Of a stretch of DNA of 64,000 nucleotides, positions 8,532 to 16,790 are shown piece by piece. A program made the translations under genes and the position numbers. How positions within the stretch are numbered: position 1 is the first letter of the stretch; every line of letters begins with the position of its first letter. The notes beneath the pieces were generated by a model. The model was not told where the DNA came from, ran no database searches, and was given only the letters and a program-made list of their open reading frames with translations. Source of the DNA: Halopelagius inordinatus (GTDB lineage Archaea; Halobacteriota; Halobacteria; Halobacteriales; Haloferacaceae); contig NZ_FOOQ01000001.1 of the NCBI RefSeq assembly GCF_900113245.1, forward strand, positions 1,178,001 through 1,242,000. Direction: 5' to 3'.

Positions 8532-9782
8532 TCAGTCGTCGCCCGCGGGCGCGGCGGCGGTGACGGTCGCGGGCGCGGTTCGGAGCGTCAAGCGGACGAC
8601 GACGATGGAGACGAGCGCGATACCGGAGACGACGCCGAACGCGGCGGCGACTCCCGAGAGGTCGATGAGATAGCCGAACGCGGGGGGCGCGACGGTGCCG
8701 CCGAGCGAGATGCCGATGGTGACGAGCGCGAAGTTCTTCCCCAAATCGCTCCGCGCGGAGAAGCGGTCCGCGAGCGTCGAGCGCGCGGGGCGAGAGAGGC
8801 TGATGGTGCCGCTGAACGGCAGTACCAGCGCGAGCGCAGCGAGCGGAAGTGAGAGCGTCGCGAGCGTCGCCGCGATGACCGCGAGCGCCGCGTACCCCCC
8901 GTAGACCACCGTCGGCGGCCCCACCCGGTCGGTGAGCGACCCGCCGAAGATGATGAGTCCCGCGCCGACGACGAGCATCGCGGAGACGAGGAGGTTCGCC
9001 GTCCCGCCGTCGACGCCGTACCCCGCCGTCAGCAGTTCCGGCGTGTACGTCCGGATGCACCACGCCGCCGCCGAGGTGAGAAAGGCGAGAACGGTCAGTC
9101 CGAGGATGCCCCGCGAACTGACGAGCGCGCGACAGACGCCCGCGACGCGCCCCGGAACCGACCGGAGCGTGGGTCGCTCCGTCTCTCTGTCCTCCGGCGC
9201 GGGGCGCGTTATCTCGTCGCCGACGCCGCGAAAGAGCGCGAGCGAGACGACGGTGTAGAGCGCTCCGACGGCGGCGACGACGCCGACGGCGACGCGCCAC
9301 GACAGCGAGAGCGCGGAGGTGGCCGCGACGACGGCGTACGGCGCAGCGAAGCCGACGGACCCGCCGAACGCGTGCGCGCTGTACGCTCTCCCCCGCGTGG
9401 CGTCCGAGGAGGCGACGGCCAAGAGCGGGTAGTGCGCGGGGTGGTGTCCCGCGATGCCGACGCCGAGAAGCACCTGCGCCGCGAGGAGCCACTCGTAGGA
9501 GGGCGCCAGCGCCGTCGCCGCGACGCCGGCCGTCCCGACGACGAGCGAGATAGCGAGGACGAGCGTCCGACTGCGCGTGTCCGAGACGTAGCCGAACGGA
9601 AGCTGAAGCGAGAGGACCACCGCGTTCTGGACGCCGATGGCGAGACCGATCGCGCCGATGCCCACGCCGAACTCCGACGCGAGAACGCCCACGAGCGGAG
9701 CCAACACCACGAGGTACGCGTGGTTGACGAAGTGCGACCCCGAGACGAGAGCGACGACGCGGCGGCCCTGGTCGTGTGACAC
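8532..9782 (-). CDS. MFS transporter
   Basis: A roughly 416-residue, 12-TM major facilitator. The motif 'G-Y-V-S-D-T-R-S-R-T' follows TM2 and 'G-S-L-T-D-R-V-G-P' the seventh segment. The N-terminal 'S-H-F-V-N-H-A-Y' helix is typical of haloarchaeal MFS members. No ATG is well placed: a GTG at 9782 starts the protein just before the first helix and is preferred; a TTG at 9809 would add nine residues. A TATA-like ctattt lies about 20-25 bp upstream of the GTG. Substrate unknown. Confidence 0.82.
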   Translation of the reverse strand: MSHDQGRRVVALVSGSHFVNHAYLVVLAPLVGVLASEFGVGIGAIGLAIGVQNAVVLSLQLPFGYVSDTRSRTLVLAISLVVGTAGVAATALAPSYEWLLAAQVLLGVGIAGHHPAHYPLLAVASSDATRGRAYSAHAFGGSVGFAAPYAVVAATSALSLSWRVAVGVVAAVGALYTVVSLALFRGVGDEITRPAPEDRETERPTLRSVPGRVAGVCRALVSSRGILGLTVLAFLTSAAAWCIRTYTPELLTAGYGVDGGTANLLVSAMLVVGAGLIIFGGSLTDRVGPPTVVYGGYAALAVIAATLATLSLPLAALALVLPFSGTISLSRPARSTLADRFSARSDLGKNFALVTIGISLGGTVAPPAFGYLIDLSGVAAAFGVVSGIALVSIVVVRLTLRTAPATVTAAAPAGDD

Positions 9783-9843
9783 GCTCCACCGTCGCACGCC
9801 GAGACCCAAATAGTCGCGGGATGCGGTCAGCTCCGTCCGGAAC

Positions 9844-10890
9844 TCATCTCACCGCCGCCTCGGCGAACGCGCGCAACTCCGCGGCGGTTCCGGTGCCGCC
9901 CGTCGCGACGCGGTAGGTGGCGCAGAGATTTCCGAGCGCGAGGGCCTCCGCCGTCGGCCACCCCGCCGCCAGCGCGCGTCCCAGTCCCGCGGAGAACCGG
10001 TCGCCCGCGCCCGTCGTCGTCACGACGCGGTCCGCCTCCGCGTTCGGAACCGCCGTCACCGTCTCGGCGCTTTCGCCGTTCGTCTCGTCTCCGCCGCTCA
10101 CAGCGACGGCCCGAGACGGGTCGTGCAGGACGGCGAGACGGAGGGCGGCGGCGCGACTGACGGCGGCGAGTCCGGCGGTGTCGTCGTCCGCTTCCTCGTC
10201 GAGGTGGTCCACGAGGGCGGAGAGTTCCCGTCCGTTGAGGCTCAAAACGACCTCGTTCGCCGACGAGAGCGACCGAAGCGCCGAAAGCAGGCCCTCGACG
10301 CGTTCGCCGGACAGATCGGAGACGGGGCCGGGGTCGACGACGACGAGCGTCTCCGTCACCTCCTCGGCCAACGCGTCGAACGCCGCTTCGAGTCCCGGAA
10401 CCGACGCCCAGTTGCCGACGCAGACGGCGTCGGCGTCGCGAAGTGCCGCGAGCGGTCGGTCCTCTCGGAGGGCCGACCCGGACCACGACTCCAGTTCGCT
10501 CGACTCCGCGACGAGCATCAGGTCGCTCTCCTCGAAGCGAAGCACGTCCACCGCGGAGGGCGCACCGAACGACAGCGTCTCTATCGACGGGTCGAGACGC
10601 TCGAACGCGTCGTGGTCGAGGTGGCCGAAGAGAGTCACCTCGTCGCCGAGTGCGGCGGCCTGTCGGGCGGCGTTGACCGCCTGTCCGCCCGGTTCTCGGG
10701 CGACGCGTCGCCGGGGGAGAGACCCCCTCCCGTTCGCGACGGCCCGGGCGAACGCCCGCCGCGAGGCGACTCGCCCCCCGTCGGGGCCCAGTTCGTAGTG
10801 GTCGTCTACGCTCCCGTCGGGGAGACAGCAGACGGAGACGGGGTCGAGGTCCGCGAGGTTCGCCGCGACGCTCTCGTACGGTCGTCTCAC
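9844..10890 (-). CDS. PfkB/ribokinase-family carbohydrate kinase
   Basis: A kinase of about 348 residues that phosphorylates a sugar or nucleoside. It has the PfkB N-terminal 'E-P-G-G-Q-A-V-N-A-A-R-Q-A-A-A-L-G' sugar-binding motif and the C-terminal 'T-T-G-A-G-D-R-F-S-A-G' motif with the catalytic Asp and anion hole. The substrate cannot be chosen. There is no ATG near the 5' end; GTG at 10890 is preferred over TTG at 10917. It lies 49 bp downstream of the DUF58 gene, on the same strand, and may be read through from that operon. Confidence 0.85.
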   Translation of the reverse strand: MRRPYESVAANLADLDPVSVCCLPDGSVDDHYELGPDGGRVASRRAFARAVANGRGSLPRRRVAREPGGQAVNAARQAAALGDEVTLFGHLDHDAFERLDPSIETLSFGAPSAVDVLRFEESDLMLVAESSELESWSGSALREDRPLAALRDADAVCVGNWASVPGLEAAFDALAEEVTETLVVVDPGPVSDLSGERVEGLLSALRSLSSANEVVLSLNGRELSALVDHLDEEADDDTAGLAAVSRAAALRLAVLHDPSRAVAVSGGDETNGESAETVTAVPNAEADRVVTTTGAGDRFSAGLGRALAAGWPTAEALALGNLCATYRVATGGTGTAAELRAFAEAAVR

Positions 10891-10939
10891 GCCGGAGACG
10901 TCGGCCGCGGCGGACAAAAGCGCGCGGGCGGCCGACGGG

Positions 10940-11800
10940 TCACCCGACCCACACCGACGTGAACGCCTCGAAGTAGTCCTCGCCCGTATCGAGCAGTGCG
11001 TAGTCCGCCCGAAGGTCTCTGGCTCGTTCGGCCACGTCGTCGGTGTGTCTCTCCAACCGGCTTCGGTACTGTCGCGCCAGCGACCCCCCGAAGTACGACC
11101 GGCGCGTGTCGTGCGATTCGGGGTCTTCGAAGATGGTGTCGCCCGTCACGCCGGGGTCGAGTTCGTCCGGCGCGAGGACGTGGACGAGGAGGACATCGTT
11201 GTCGCCGAGGGCGGCCACCGCCTCCGCCACCTCCTCTGGGTCCACGAGGAAGTCGCTGACGAGGACGACGAGCGACCGAGAGCGGATGGTCTCTTCGTAC
11301 TCCTCCACCGCGGCGGCGAGTTCCGCCTCGCCGTCCAGCGTCGTCTCGTTCAACCGGTCTATCACCGAGAGGAGTTCGCCGCGGTTCGACCGGCCGGTGT
11401 CGAGGCGGTACGGTCTGTCGCGGACGGTCGAAAACCGGAAGTCGTTGTTCTCCTCGGCGGTGAGGTACGCGAATCCGAGCCCTATCTTCGCGCCGAACTC
11501 GAACTTGTGAGCGTCGCCCTCGCCGTAGTCCATCGACGCCGACGAGTCCACGAGGACGTGGACGGTGAGGTTTCGTTCGGCCTCGAACTGTTTGACGAAG
11601 TACTCCTCGGTCCGCGCGTAGACGCGCCAGTCGATGAGACGGGTGTCGTCACCGGGGGCGTACCGTCGGTAGTCGCTGAACGTCAACCCCTCGCCGACGC
11701 TGTCCGAGTCCTGTTGGCCCTGCAACGGGGAGTCGGACTGCCGTTTCAGCGACGCGTCGAGATGGGCGAGTTCGTCGAGGAAGTTGGGGTCGATAGTCAT
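10940..11800 (-). CDS. DUF58 domain protein, last gene of the MoxR/vWA operon
   Basis: A 286-residue protein. The DUF58 core is clear: 'F-S-D-Y-R-R-Y-x-P-G-D-D-x-R-x-I-D-W-R-x-Y-A-R' then 'V-K-Q-F-E-A-E', followed by a vWA-like strand with the D-S-S-A-S-M metal site. DUF58 proteins accompany MoxR ATPases and vWA proteins and probably help assemble or activate a target complex. No TM segment is seen, so it is cytoplasmic. The ATG at 11800 is 2 bp after the MoxR stop; the upstream frame is shadow. Confidence 0.9.
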   Translation of the reverse strand: MTIDPNFLDELAHLDASLKRQSDSPLQGQQDSDSVGEGLTFSDYRRYAPGDDTRLIDWRVYARTEEYFVKQFEAERNLTVHVLVDSSASMDYGEGDAHKFEFGAKIGLGFAYLTAEENNDFRFSTVRDRPYRLDTGRSNRGELLSVIDRLNETTLDGEAELAAAVEEYEETIRSRSLVVLVSDFLVDPEEVAEAVAALGDNDVLLVHVLAPDELDPGVTGDTIFEDPESHDTRRSYFGGSLARQYRSRLERHTDDVAERARDLRADYALLDTGEDYFEAFTSVWVG

Positions 11801-11802
11801 CG

Positions 11803-12747
11803 TCAGACGTCCGCGAGCAGCGTTTCGACCGCTTCGTCGGGGGTGACGCCCTCTCGTTCGGCGCGGAAGTCGAGGATGATTCGGTGCCGGATGACGGGCG
11901 GGGCCATCTCTCGGACGTCCTCCCAACTCACGTGTGACCGACCGGCGAGGAACGCCCGCGCCTTCGCCGTCGAGACGAGAGCCATGCTCGCTCTGGGACT
12001 CGCGCCGTACTCGATGGTGTCGGCCGTCCGCGTCGCGCGGACGAGTTCGACGGCTCTGTCGCGGATATCGTCGGCGATGGGCATCTGTCGCGTCAGGGCC
12101 TGCGCCCGCGTGAGTTCGCCGCGACTCAGGATGCGTTCGACGTCCGGCGTCGCCGCGCCCATCGCGTAGCGGTTGACTATCTCGCGTTCCTCGTCGAACG
12201 AGGGGTAGTCGACGACTATCTTCATCAGAAAGCGGTCCGTCTGCGCCTCCGGGAGGGGGTACGTCCCGCCTTGGTCGATGGGGTTCTGCGTCGCGAGGAT
12301 GAAGAAGGGCCGTGGCAGGTCGTACGTCTCGCCCGCGGCGGTCACCTGCTTTTCCTGCATCGCTTCGAGTAGGGCCGCTTGCGTCTTCGGCGTCGCGCGG
12401 TTTATCTCGTCCGCGAGGACGATGTTTGCGAACACCGGTCCCTTCTCGAAGACGAACTCCCGTCCCGCCTCGGACTCGCGGATTATCTCGGTGCCCGTGA
12501 TGTCAGACGGCATCAGGTCCGGGGTGTTCTGGATGCGCGAAAACGAGAGGTCTGTCACCTCGGCGACGGTGCGCACGAGCGTCGTCTTCCCGAGGCCGGG
12601 GTTCGACTCCAAGAGGGCGTTGCCGTCCGCGAGGACGCAGACGAGGAGGCGTTCGACCACGTCGGATTGGCCGACCATGCGCTTGCCGATTTCGCCGCGG
12701 ACGCGGGAGAGTTTCGCCTGCAGTCTGTCGATGTCGTCAGGATTCAT
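11803..12747 (-). CDS. MoxR-family AAA+ ATPase
   Basis: A 314-residue AAA+ ATPase. The Walker A loop is E-S-N-P-G-L-G-K-T-T (about 47-56), Walker B is V-L-A-D-E-I-N-R-A near residue 110, and 'A-T-Q-N-P' (sensor 1) and 'E-A-Q-T-D-R-F' follow. MoxR ATPases work with vWA proteins as metal-insertion or complex-maturation chaperones. It overlaps the upstream membrane protein gene by 11 bp and is followed by DUF58 after 2 bp. The client of this system is unknown. Confidence 0.93.
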   Translation of the reverse strand: MNPDDIDRLQAKLSRVRGEIGKRMVGQSDVVERLLVCVLADGNALLESNPGLGKTTLVRTVAEVTDLSFSRIQNTPDLMPSDITGTEIIRESEAGREFVFEKGPVFANIVLADEINRATPKTQAALLEAMQEKQVTAAGETYDLPRPFFILATQNPIDQGGTYPLPEAQTDRFLMKIVVDYPSFDEEREIVNRYAMGAATPDVERILSRGELTRAQALTRQMPIADDIRDRAVELVRATRTADTIEYGASPRASMALVSTAKARAFLAGRSHVSWEDVREMAPPVIRHRIILDFRAEREGVTPDEAVETLLADV

Positions 12748-13747
12748 TGTCTTCGTCGTCTCTGTCGTCTCGTATCTGTAGGTTGTACTCGCGAATCAGG
12801 TCGGCGTCTTCGAGTTGCTCGTCGGGCGCAAAGCCCGCCTGTTGGCTCTCGACCGCATCGCCGGAGAACCCGCCGCTATCGTAGGAGGCTGGCGACCCCG
12901 AACCGCCGCCGGACCCGACTCCGCCGCCGGTGCCTTCGAGCGTCGCGTTCATCACCTCGTCGCCCGCCGAAACGTCCTCCGCGTCGCCGAGAATCTGGGC
13001 GCCGTCCTGCAGGTCGGACGGGTCGTCCGCCTCGCGCGGGTCGTCGGTCCGCGGGTCGTCCTCGACGTCGCCGCCGCCGAGGCTTCCGACGGCGTCCGTG
13101 AGGTCCAAATCGACGACGGCGACGTGGATGCTCGCGACGCTGACGAGGACGACGAGGAGCGTCGTCGTCACGACGCGCCGCGTCCGCAGGAGTTCGACGC
13201 TCGACGTCTCGCGGAGGCGGTCCAACACGTCGTCGTACAGGCAGCGGGCCATCTCCGTGTTCGCCCCGTCGTCTGCGGCGTCGCCGGACCGCGTCCGACT
13301 GCTCGTCACGCGTCGTTCGACGGTGTCTCTCGCGGTCCGAAGCGCCTCCGTCACCGCGGGGTTCGCCGCCTCGAACTGCTCGACGAGGGGCCGTCGCGTC
13401 CGGAGGGCGTACTCGGCGCAGAACGCGACGATACCGAGGACGGCGCCCGCAAGCGAGGGGAACGCGAGCGACCCGGGGACGACGCCGCCCGCGCCCGCGA
13501 CGGCGGACGGAAGCGCCACCGCCTCCGGGAGTGCGGCGGGGCGGTAGACGCGAAAGAGGAGGTTCGTCAACAGGGCGAGAAGCGCCGCGTCGACTGCGGC
13601 GTAGACGACGGCCGCCTTCCGCGCCTCGCCGCGAACCTCCGCGAGGGCGGCGCGCATCTTCGCGGCGGCGTCGTCGCTCCCGTCGTCGGTCGTCCCGAAC
13701 CCGGAGTCAGCGTCGAACTCGCGGTTCGCGCCCGAATCCTCTGTCAT
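12737..13747 (-). CDS. Haloarchaeal membrane protein of the MoxR/vWA operon
   Basis: A 336-residue protein. After an acidic N-terminus it has TM segments near residues 45-70 and 75-110, a soluble helical stretch, one more TM near residue 195-215, then a Gly/Asp-rich extracellular-looking tail. I recall haloarchaeal homologues labelled DUF7502, unverified. It is probably a membrane partner of the vWA proteins. The ATG at 13747 overlaps the preceding coiled-coil gene by 4 bp; the longer frame to 13792 is unsupported. Confidence 0.75.
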   Translation of the reverse strand: MTEDSGANREFDADSGFGTTDDGSDDAAAKMRAALAEVRGEARKAAVVYAAVDAALLALLTNLLFRVYRPAALPEAVALPSAVAGAGGVVPGSLAFPSLAGAVLGIVAFCAEYALRTRRPLVEQFEAANPAVTEALRTARDTVERRVTSSRTRSGDAADDGANTEMARCLYDDVLDRLRETSSVELLRTRRVVTTTLLVVLVSVASIHVAVVDLDLTDAVGSLGGGDVEDDPRTDDPREADDPSDLQDGAQILGDAEDVSAGDEVMNATLEGTGGGVGSGGGSGSPASYDSGGFSGDAVESQQAGFAPDEQLEDADLIREYNLQIRDDRDDEDNES

Positions 13748-14373
13748 CCGGGGCACTCCTCGGGTTTGGGTCCCTGCTCTGCCTCGTCCCACTGGTTGCA
13801 GACGCGGCGGAGGTCAGACTGTAGCTCGCTGTTCTCGTCTTCGAGCGTCGTCACCTGCGTCTCTAACTCGCCCACCGTCTCGTCCAGTTCGCGGTTGTCG
13901 CGTTGCAGGTCGTCCACCTCGTCTTCGAGTTCGGCGTTCTCAGATTCGAGCGTCTCTACCTCCTCTTCCAGTTCGGAGATTCGCTCGCGGGCGTCCGCGA
14001 GGTTCGTCTGCGCCTCGTCGAGTTGCTCCTCTGTCGTCTGCAGTTCCGATTCGGTGTTCGCGAGTTCGGTCTCAGTCGCGTTGAGGAGTTCTTCGGTCCG
14101 TTCGAGGCTGTTCGACACCTGCCCGACGTCGCCGCGCGTCTGCGAGAGGCTCCGGTTCAACTCTCTGACCCGCGTTCGGAGGGCGCTGACGTTCTCTCTG
14201 GCCGCCGATAGGTCGGTTCGCAACTCCTCGTTCCGTTCGCGCAACTGTTCGTTCTGCCGTTCGAGACCCCCCGCCGACGACTGGTAGAACATCGTCGCTC
14301 CGACCGTCCCCGTCAGAAGCAAGCAGACGACGGCGACGAGAGCGACGTTCAGCGGGCGACCGATGAAACTCAT
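13744..14373 (-). CDS. Membrane-anchored coiled-coil protein
   Basis: A 209-residue protein with one N-terminal TM (about residues 8-28) followed by about 150 residues of continuous heptad-rich Glu/Leu coiled coil (for example L-E-R-Q-N-E-Q-L-R-E-R-N-E-E-L). The C-terminal end carries C-N-Q-W and E-E-C-P-G. It probably forms an extended rod outside the membrane, perhaps scaffolding the vWA proteins. It overlaps both neighbours by 4 bp, which implies translational coupling. The sequence is low in family-specific information, so homology is hard to judge. Confidence 0.8.
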   Translation of the reverse strand: MSFIGRPLNVALVAVVCLLLTGTVGATMFYQSSAGGLERQNEQLRERNEELRTDLSAARENVSALRTRVRELNRSLSQTRGDVGQVSNSLERTEELLNATETELANTESELQTTEEQLDEAQTNLADARERISELEEEVETLESENAELEDEVDDLQRDNRELDETVGELETQVTTLEDENSELQSDLRRVCNQWDEAEQGPKPEECPG

Positions 14374-16790
14374 GTCAGTCCTCCTTCAGCAGTCGTACCG
14401 CTGCGACGGACTTTAACCCGCCGGTAGACGACTTCGGCGGTGAAGACGAGGGCGGCCAAGAGGAGTGCGAGCCACGTCCACTCGTCTCTGACCGGACGGA
14501 CGCGAGTGGACTGCTCGCGGGCGAACTCGGCTATCTGCCCGCCCTCCGAGGGGCGGAACACCCGCCCGCCGGTTCCGGTGGCCAGCGACTCCAACTCGGG
14601 GTCCGGGCCGAATCCGGCGTACTCGGCGCGGTAGTTGGCGGCGTAGGACGCCGAGAGAACGTCGTGATAGCCCGCTTCGTCGGGCGTGACGCTCGCTTCG
14701 TATCGCCCCTCGCCGACCTGTCTGAACTGCGCGCCCTCGGCGGTCGGTCGCTCCTCGCCGCGGACCGTCACCGTCGTCGGCGACCCGACGCGGGTATCGG
14801 AGACGGCGGTGACGCCCGTCGCCTTTCGCTCCGGGTCGCCGATGACGTAGTTCGTCGATTTCGTCAAGAGCAGCGAGTCCGGGCGGGTCAACAGACCGTC
14901 GAGCGTTCCGTCCGACCCGTAGGCGGTGATAGTCCCGACGCGTCCGAGACCGTACCGCCACGTCGCGACGGCGGGCGTCCCGTCGTCGGCGGCGACGAGA
15001 AAGTCCGCGCCGCGGCGCATCGACACGTCGTTCACCTCGCCGGGGTTCGACGTGAGTTCGACGCCCGAGGTGACAAAGGAGTCGGAGTCCACGACGGTGA
15101 GTCCGGAGCCCTCGTACCGCTTTCCCCCGCCGAACAGGAGGCCGAGGCGGTTCGTCTCCGTCGCGCGGAAGTAGCTTCCGCCGCCGGAGCGAGCGATGGT
15201 CCGGAGTTTCCCCTCGTTCGGGTTCTTCCCCGCGCCGACGGTGATGACTTGGACGCCGCGGGCGCGGAGTCGTTGGGCGACGGCCGAGGGCGGCCCGACC
15301 GTGTCGTGGCCGTCGCTGACGAGGACGACCGTTCCGGGGTCGTCGCCGAGCATCTCGCCCGCGCCGCGCAGACCGCCCGCGATGTCCGTCGCGCCGCCGC
15401 TTTCGAGTCGCCGCACCCTGTCTTCGAGCGACCCCCTGTTTTTCCCGAGCGACTGGATGGGTGCCACCGCGTACGCGTTGTGGTTGAAGCCGACGAGTCC
15501 GACGCGGTTCTCGTCGCCGAGTTGGTCGAGAGCCGAGAGCGTGACCGCCTTCTGGACGCGCATCCCGTCTTGGGAACTCCCGGAGACGTCGATGGCGAAG
15601 ACGAGGTTCGTGCTCCGACTCGTCCCCTCGCCCATCGAGACGGGCAGCATCGACGCGAGCGACGACCCTTCGTACCCGCCGCGTTCGAAGGAGTTGCGCC
15701 CGCCGACGACGAGGAGGCCGTTCCCGTCGATGACGAACTCTTGGAGGGCGTCCGTGTCGCCGACGCTCCCCGCGGCCACGTCCTGCAGGACGACGGCGTG
15801 ATACGGCGAGAGGTCCGCGGGCACCGACGACGCGGTGTCTACGTCGTACACCTCGCCGAGGTACTCGCGGAACGGGTAGTCGCCGGGCGAGACGTAGAGT
15901 ATCGTCGGCTTCTCCACCACCCGAACCGTCTTGTAGAACACGTCGTTCCGCGAGTAGACGTCGTCCGCGCCCTCGATTCGCGCGGTGACGCGGTGCGTGC
16001 CGGTGTCCTCGAACGTGTGAGAGAACTCGAACGCGCCGGTTCCGTCCCGTATGGTCCGCTCCGTCACCCGTTCGCCGTCCACGGAGACCGTTACCGTCGT
16101 CGCCGCGTCGCCGACGCGAACGCCGTCTATGCTCGCGAGGAATCGGTTGTCGACGCCGACGCTCGTCTTCGAGGGGCCGTTCAGCGAGACGTACTGCTCT
16201 CTGTCGGTCGGCGACGGCGAGACGACGGAGACGCTGGCGTTCAGCGAACGCGCCAGTTCCGCCACCTCGGCGAGACTGCGGCCCTCGGTCACCCGGCCGT
16301 CGCTGACGAGGACGACGCTCCCGTTCTCGCGGAGGTTGGCCGCGACGGCGTCGCCGACGGGCGAGGAGTCGCCGCTTCCGATGGTCGTCGTCGTCACCGG
16401 GACGCCCGCGCCCTCGATGCCGTTCGTCAGTCGGTCCGTCACTCGCGACGAGACGGCGGTGCTGTCGGACCGGTCCGCGAGCAGCGTCACCCGCGGGTCG
16501 CCGGCCGTCTCCCGCGAGGCGACGGTGTACGGCCCCGCGGCGGCGAGAACGACGAGAGCGACGACGAGGAGGCGCGCCGCGAAGAACCACCGCCTGCTTC
16601 GCTCGGAGGCGGTTCCGGTCGCGCCGCGCCAGACGAGTCCCCAAAGCAGGAGGACGCCCACCGGGAGTGCGAGGAGGGCGAGCGGTCGTTCCAGTCCCGC
16701 AGAGAGCCCCGTCGGAAGGTCGAACGAGACCTGCAGGGCGGTCGAAAGCGAGGCGAAGACCGCTGGTGCGGCCCCGAACGCGGGAGGCAT
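14370..16790 (-). CDS. Large vWA-domain membrane protein
   Basis: An 806-residue protein with two N-terminal TM segments (about 30-50 and 68-88), an N-terminal vWA-like region beginning at 'L-L-A-D-R-S-D-S-T', a central vWA domain with the intact MIDAS D-V-S-G-S-S near residue 400, a glutamine-amidotransferase-like strand region between them, and a C-terminal TM. This is the BatA/BatB-like class of surface proteins. Its gene overlaps the next by 4 bp and its start codon by 1 bp with the stop of the upstream gene (tgATG junction). Function is probably complex assembly or envelope homeostasis. Confidence 0.85.
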   Translation of the reverse strand: MPPAFGAAPAVFASLSTALQVSFDLPTGLSAGLERPLALLALPVGVLLLWGLVWRGATGTASERSRRWFFAARLLVVALVVLAAAGPYTVASRETAGDPRVTLLADRSDSTAVSSRVTDRLTNGIEGAGVPVTTTTIGSGDSSPVGDAVAANLRENGSVVLVSDGRVTEGRSLAEVAELARSLNASVSVVSPSPTDREQYVSLNGPSKTSVGVDNRFLASIDGVRVGDAATTVTVSVDGERVTERTIRDGTGAFEFSHTFEDTGTHRVTARIEGADDVYSRNDVFYKTVRVVEKPTILYVSPGDYPFREYLGEVYDVDTASSVPADLSPYHAVVLQDVAAGSVGDTDALQEFVIDGNGLLVVGGRNSFERGGYEGSSLASMLPVSMGEGTSRSTNLVFAIDVSGSSQDGMRVQKAVTLSALDQLGDENRVGLVGFNHNAYAVAPIQSLGKNRGSLEDRVRRLESGGATDIAGGLRGAGEMLGDDPGTVVLVSDGHDTVGPPSAVAQRLRARGVQVITVGAGKNPNEGKLRTIARSGGGSYFRATETNRLGLLFGGGKRYEGSGLTVVDSDSFVTSGVELTSNPGEVNDVSMRRGADFLVAADDGTPAVATWRYGLGRVGTITAYGSDGTLDGLLTRPDSLLLTKSTNYVIGDPERKATGVTAVSDTRVGSPTTVTVRGEERPTAEGAQFRQVGEGRYEASVTPDEAGYHDVLSASYAANYRAEYAGFGPDPELESLATGTGGRVFRPSEGGQIAEFAREQSTRVRPVRDEWTWLALLLAALVFTAEVVYRRVKVRRSGTTAEGGLT

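Noticed and set aside
12815-14287. 490-codon plus-strand open frame over the membrane and coiled-coil genes
   Set aside because: Antisense shadow; low-complexity Ser tail mirrors the Glu/Leu coiled coil.
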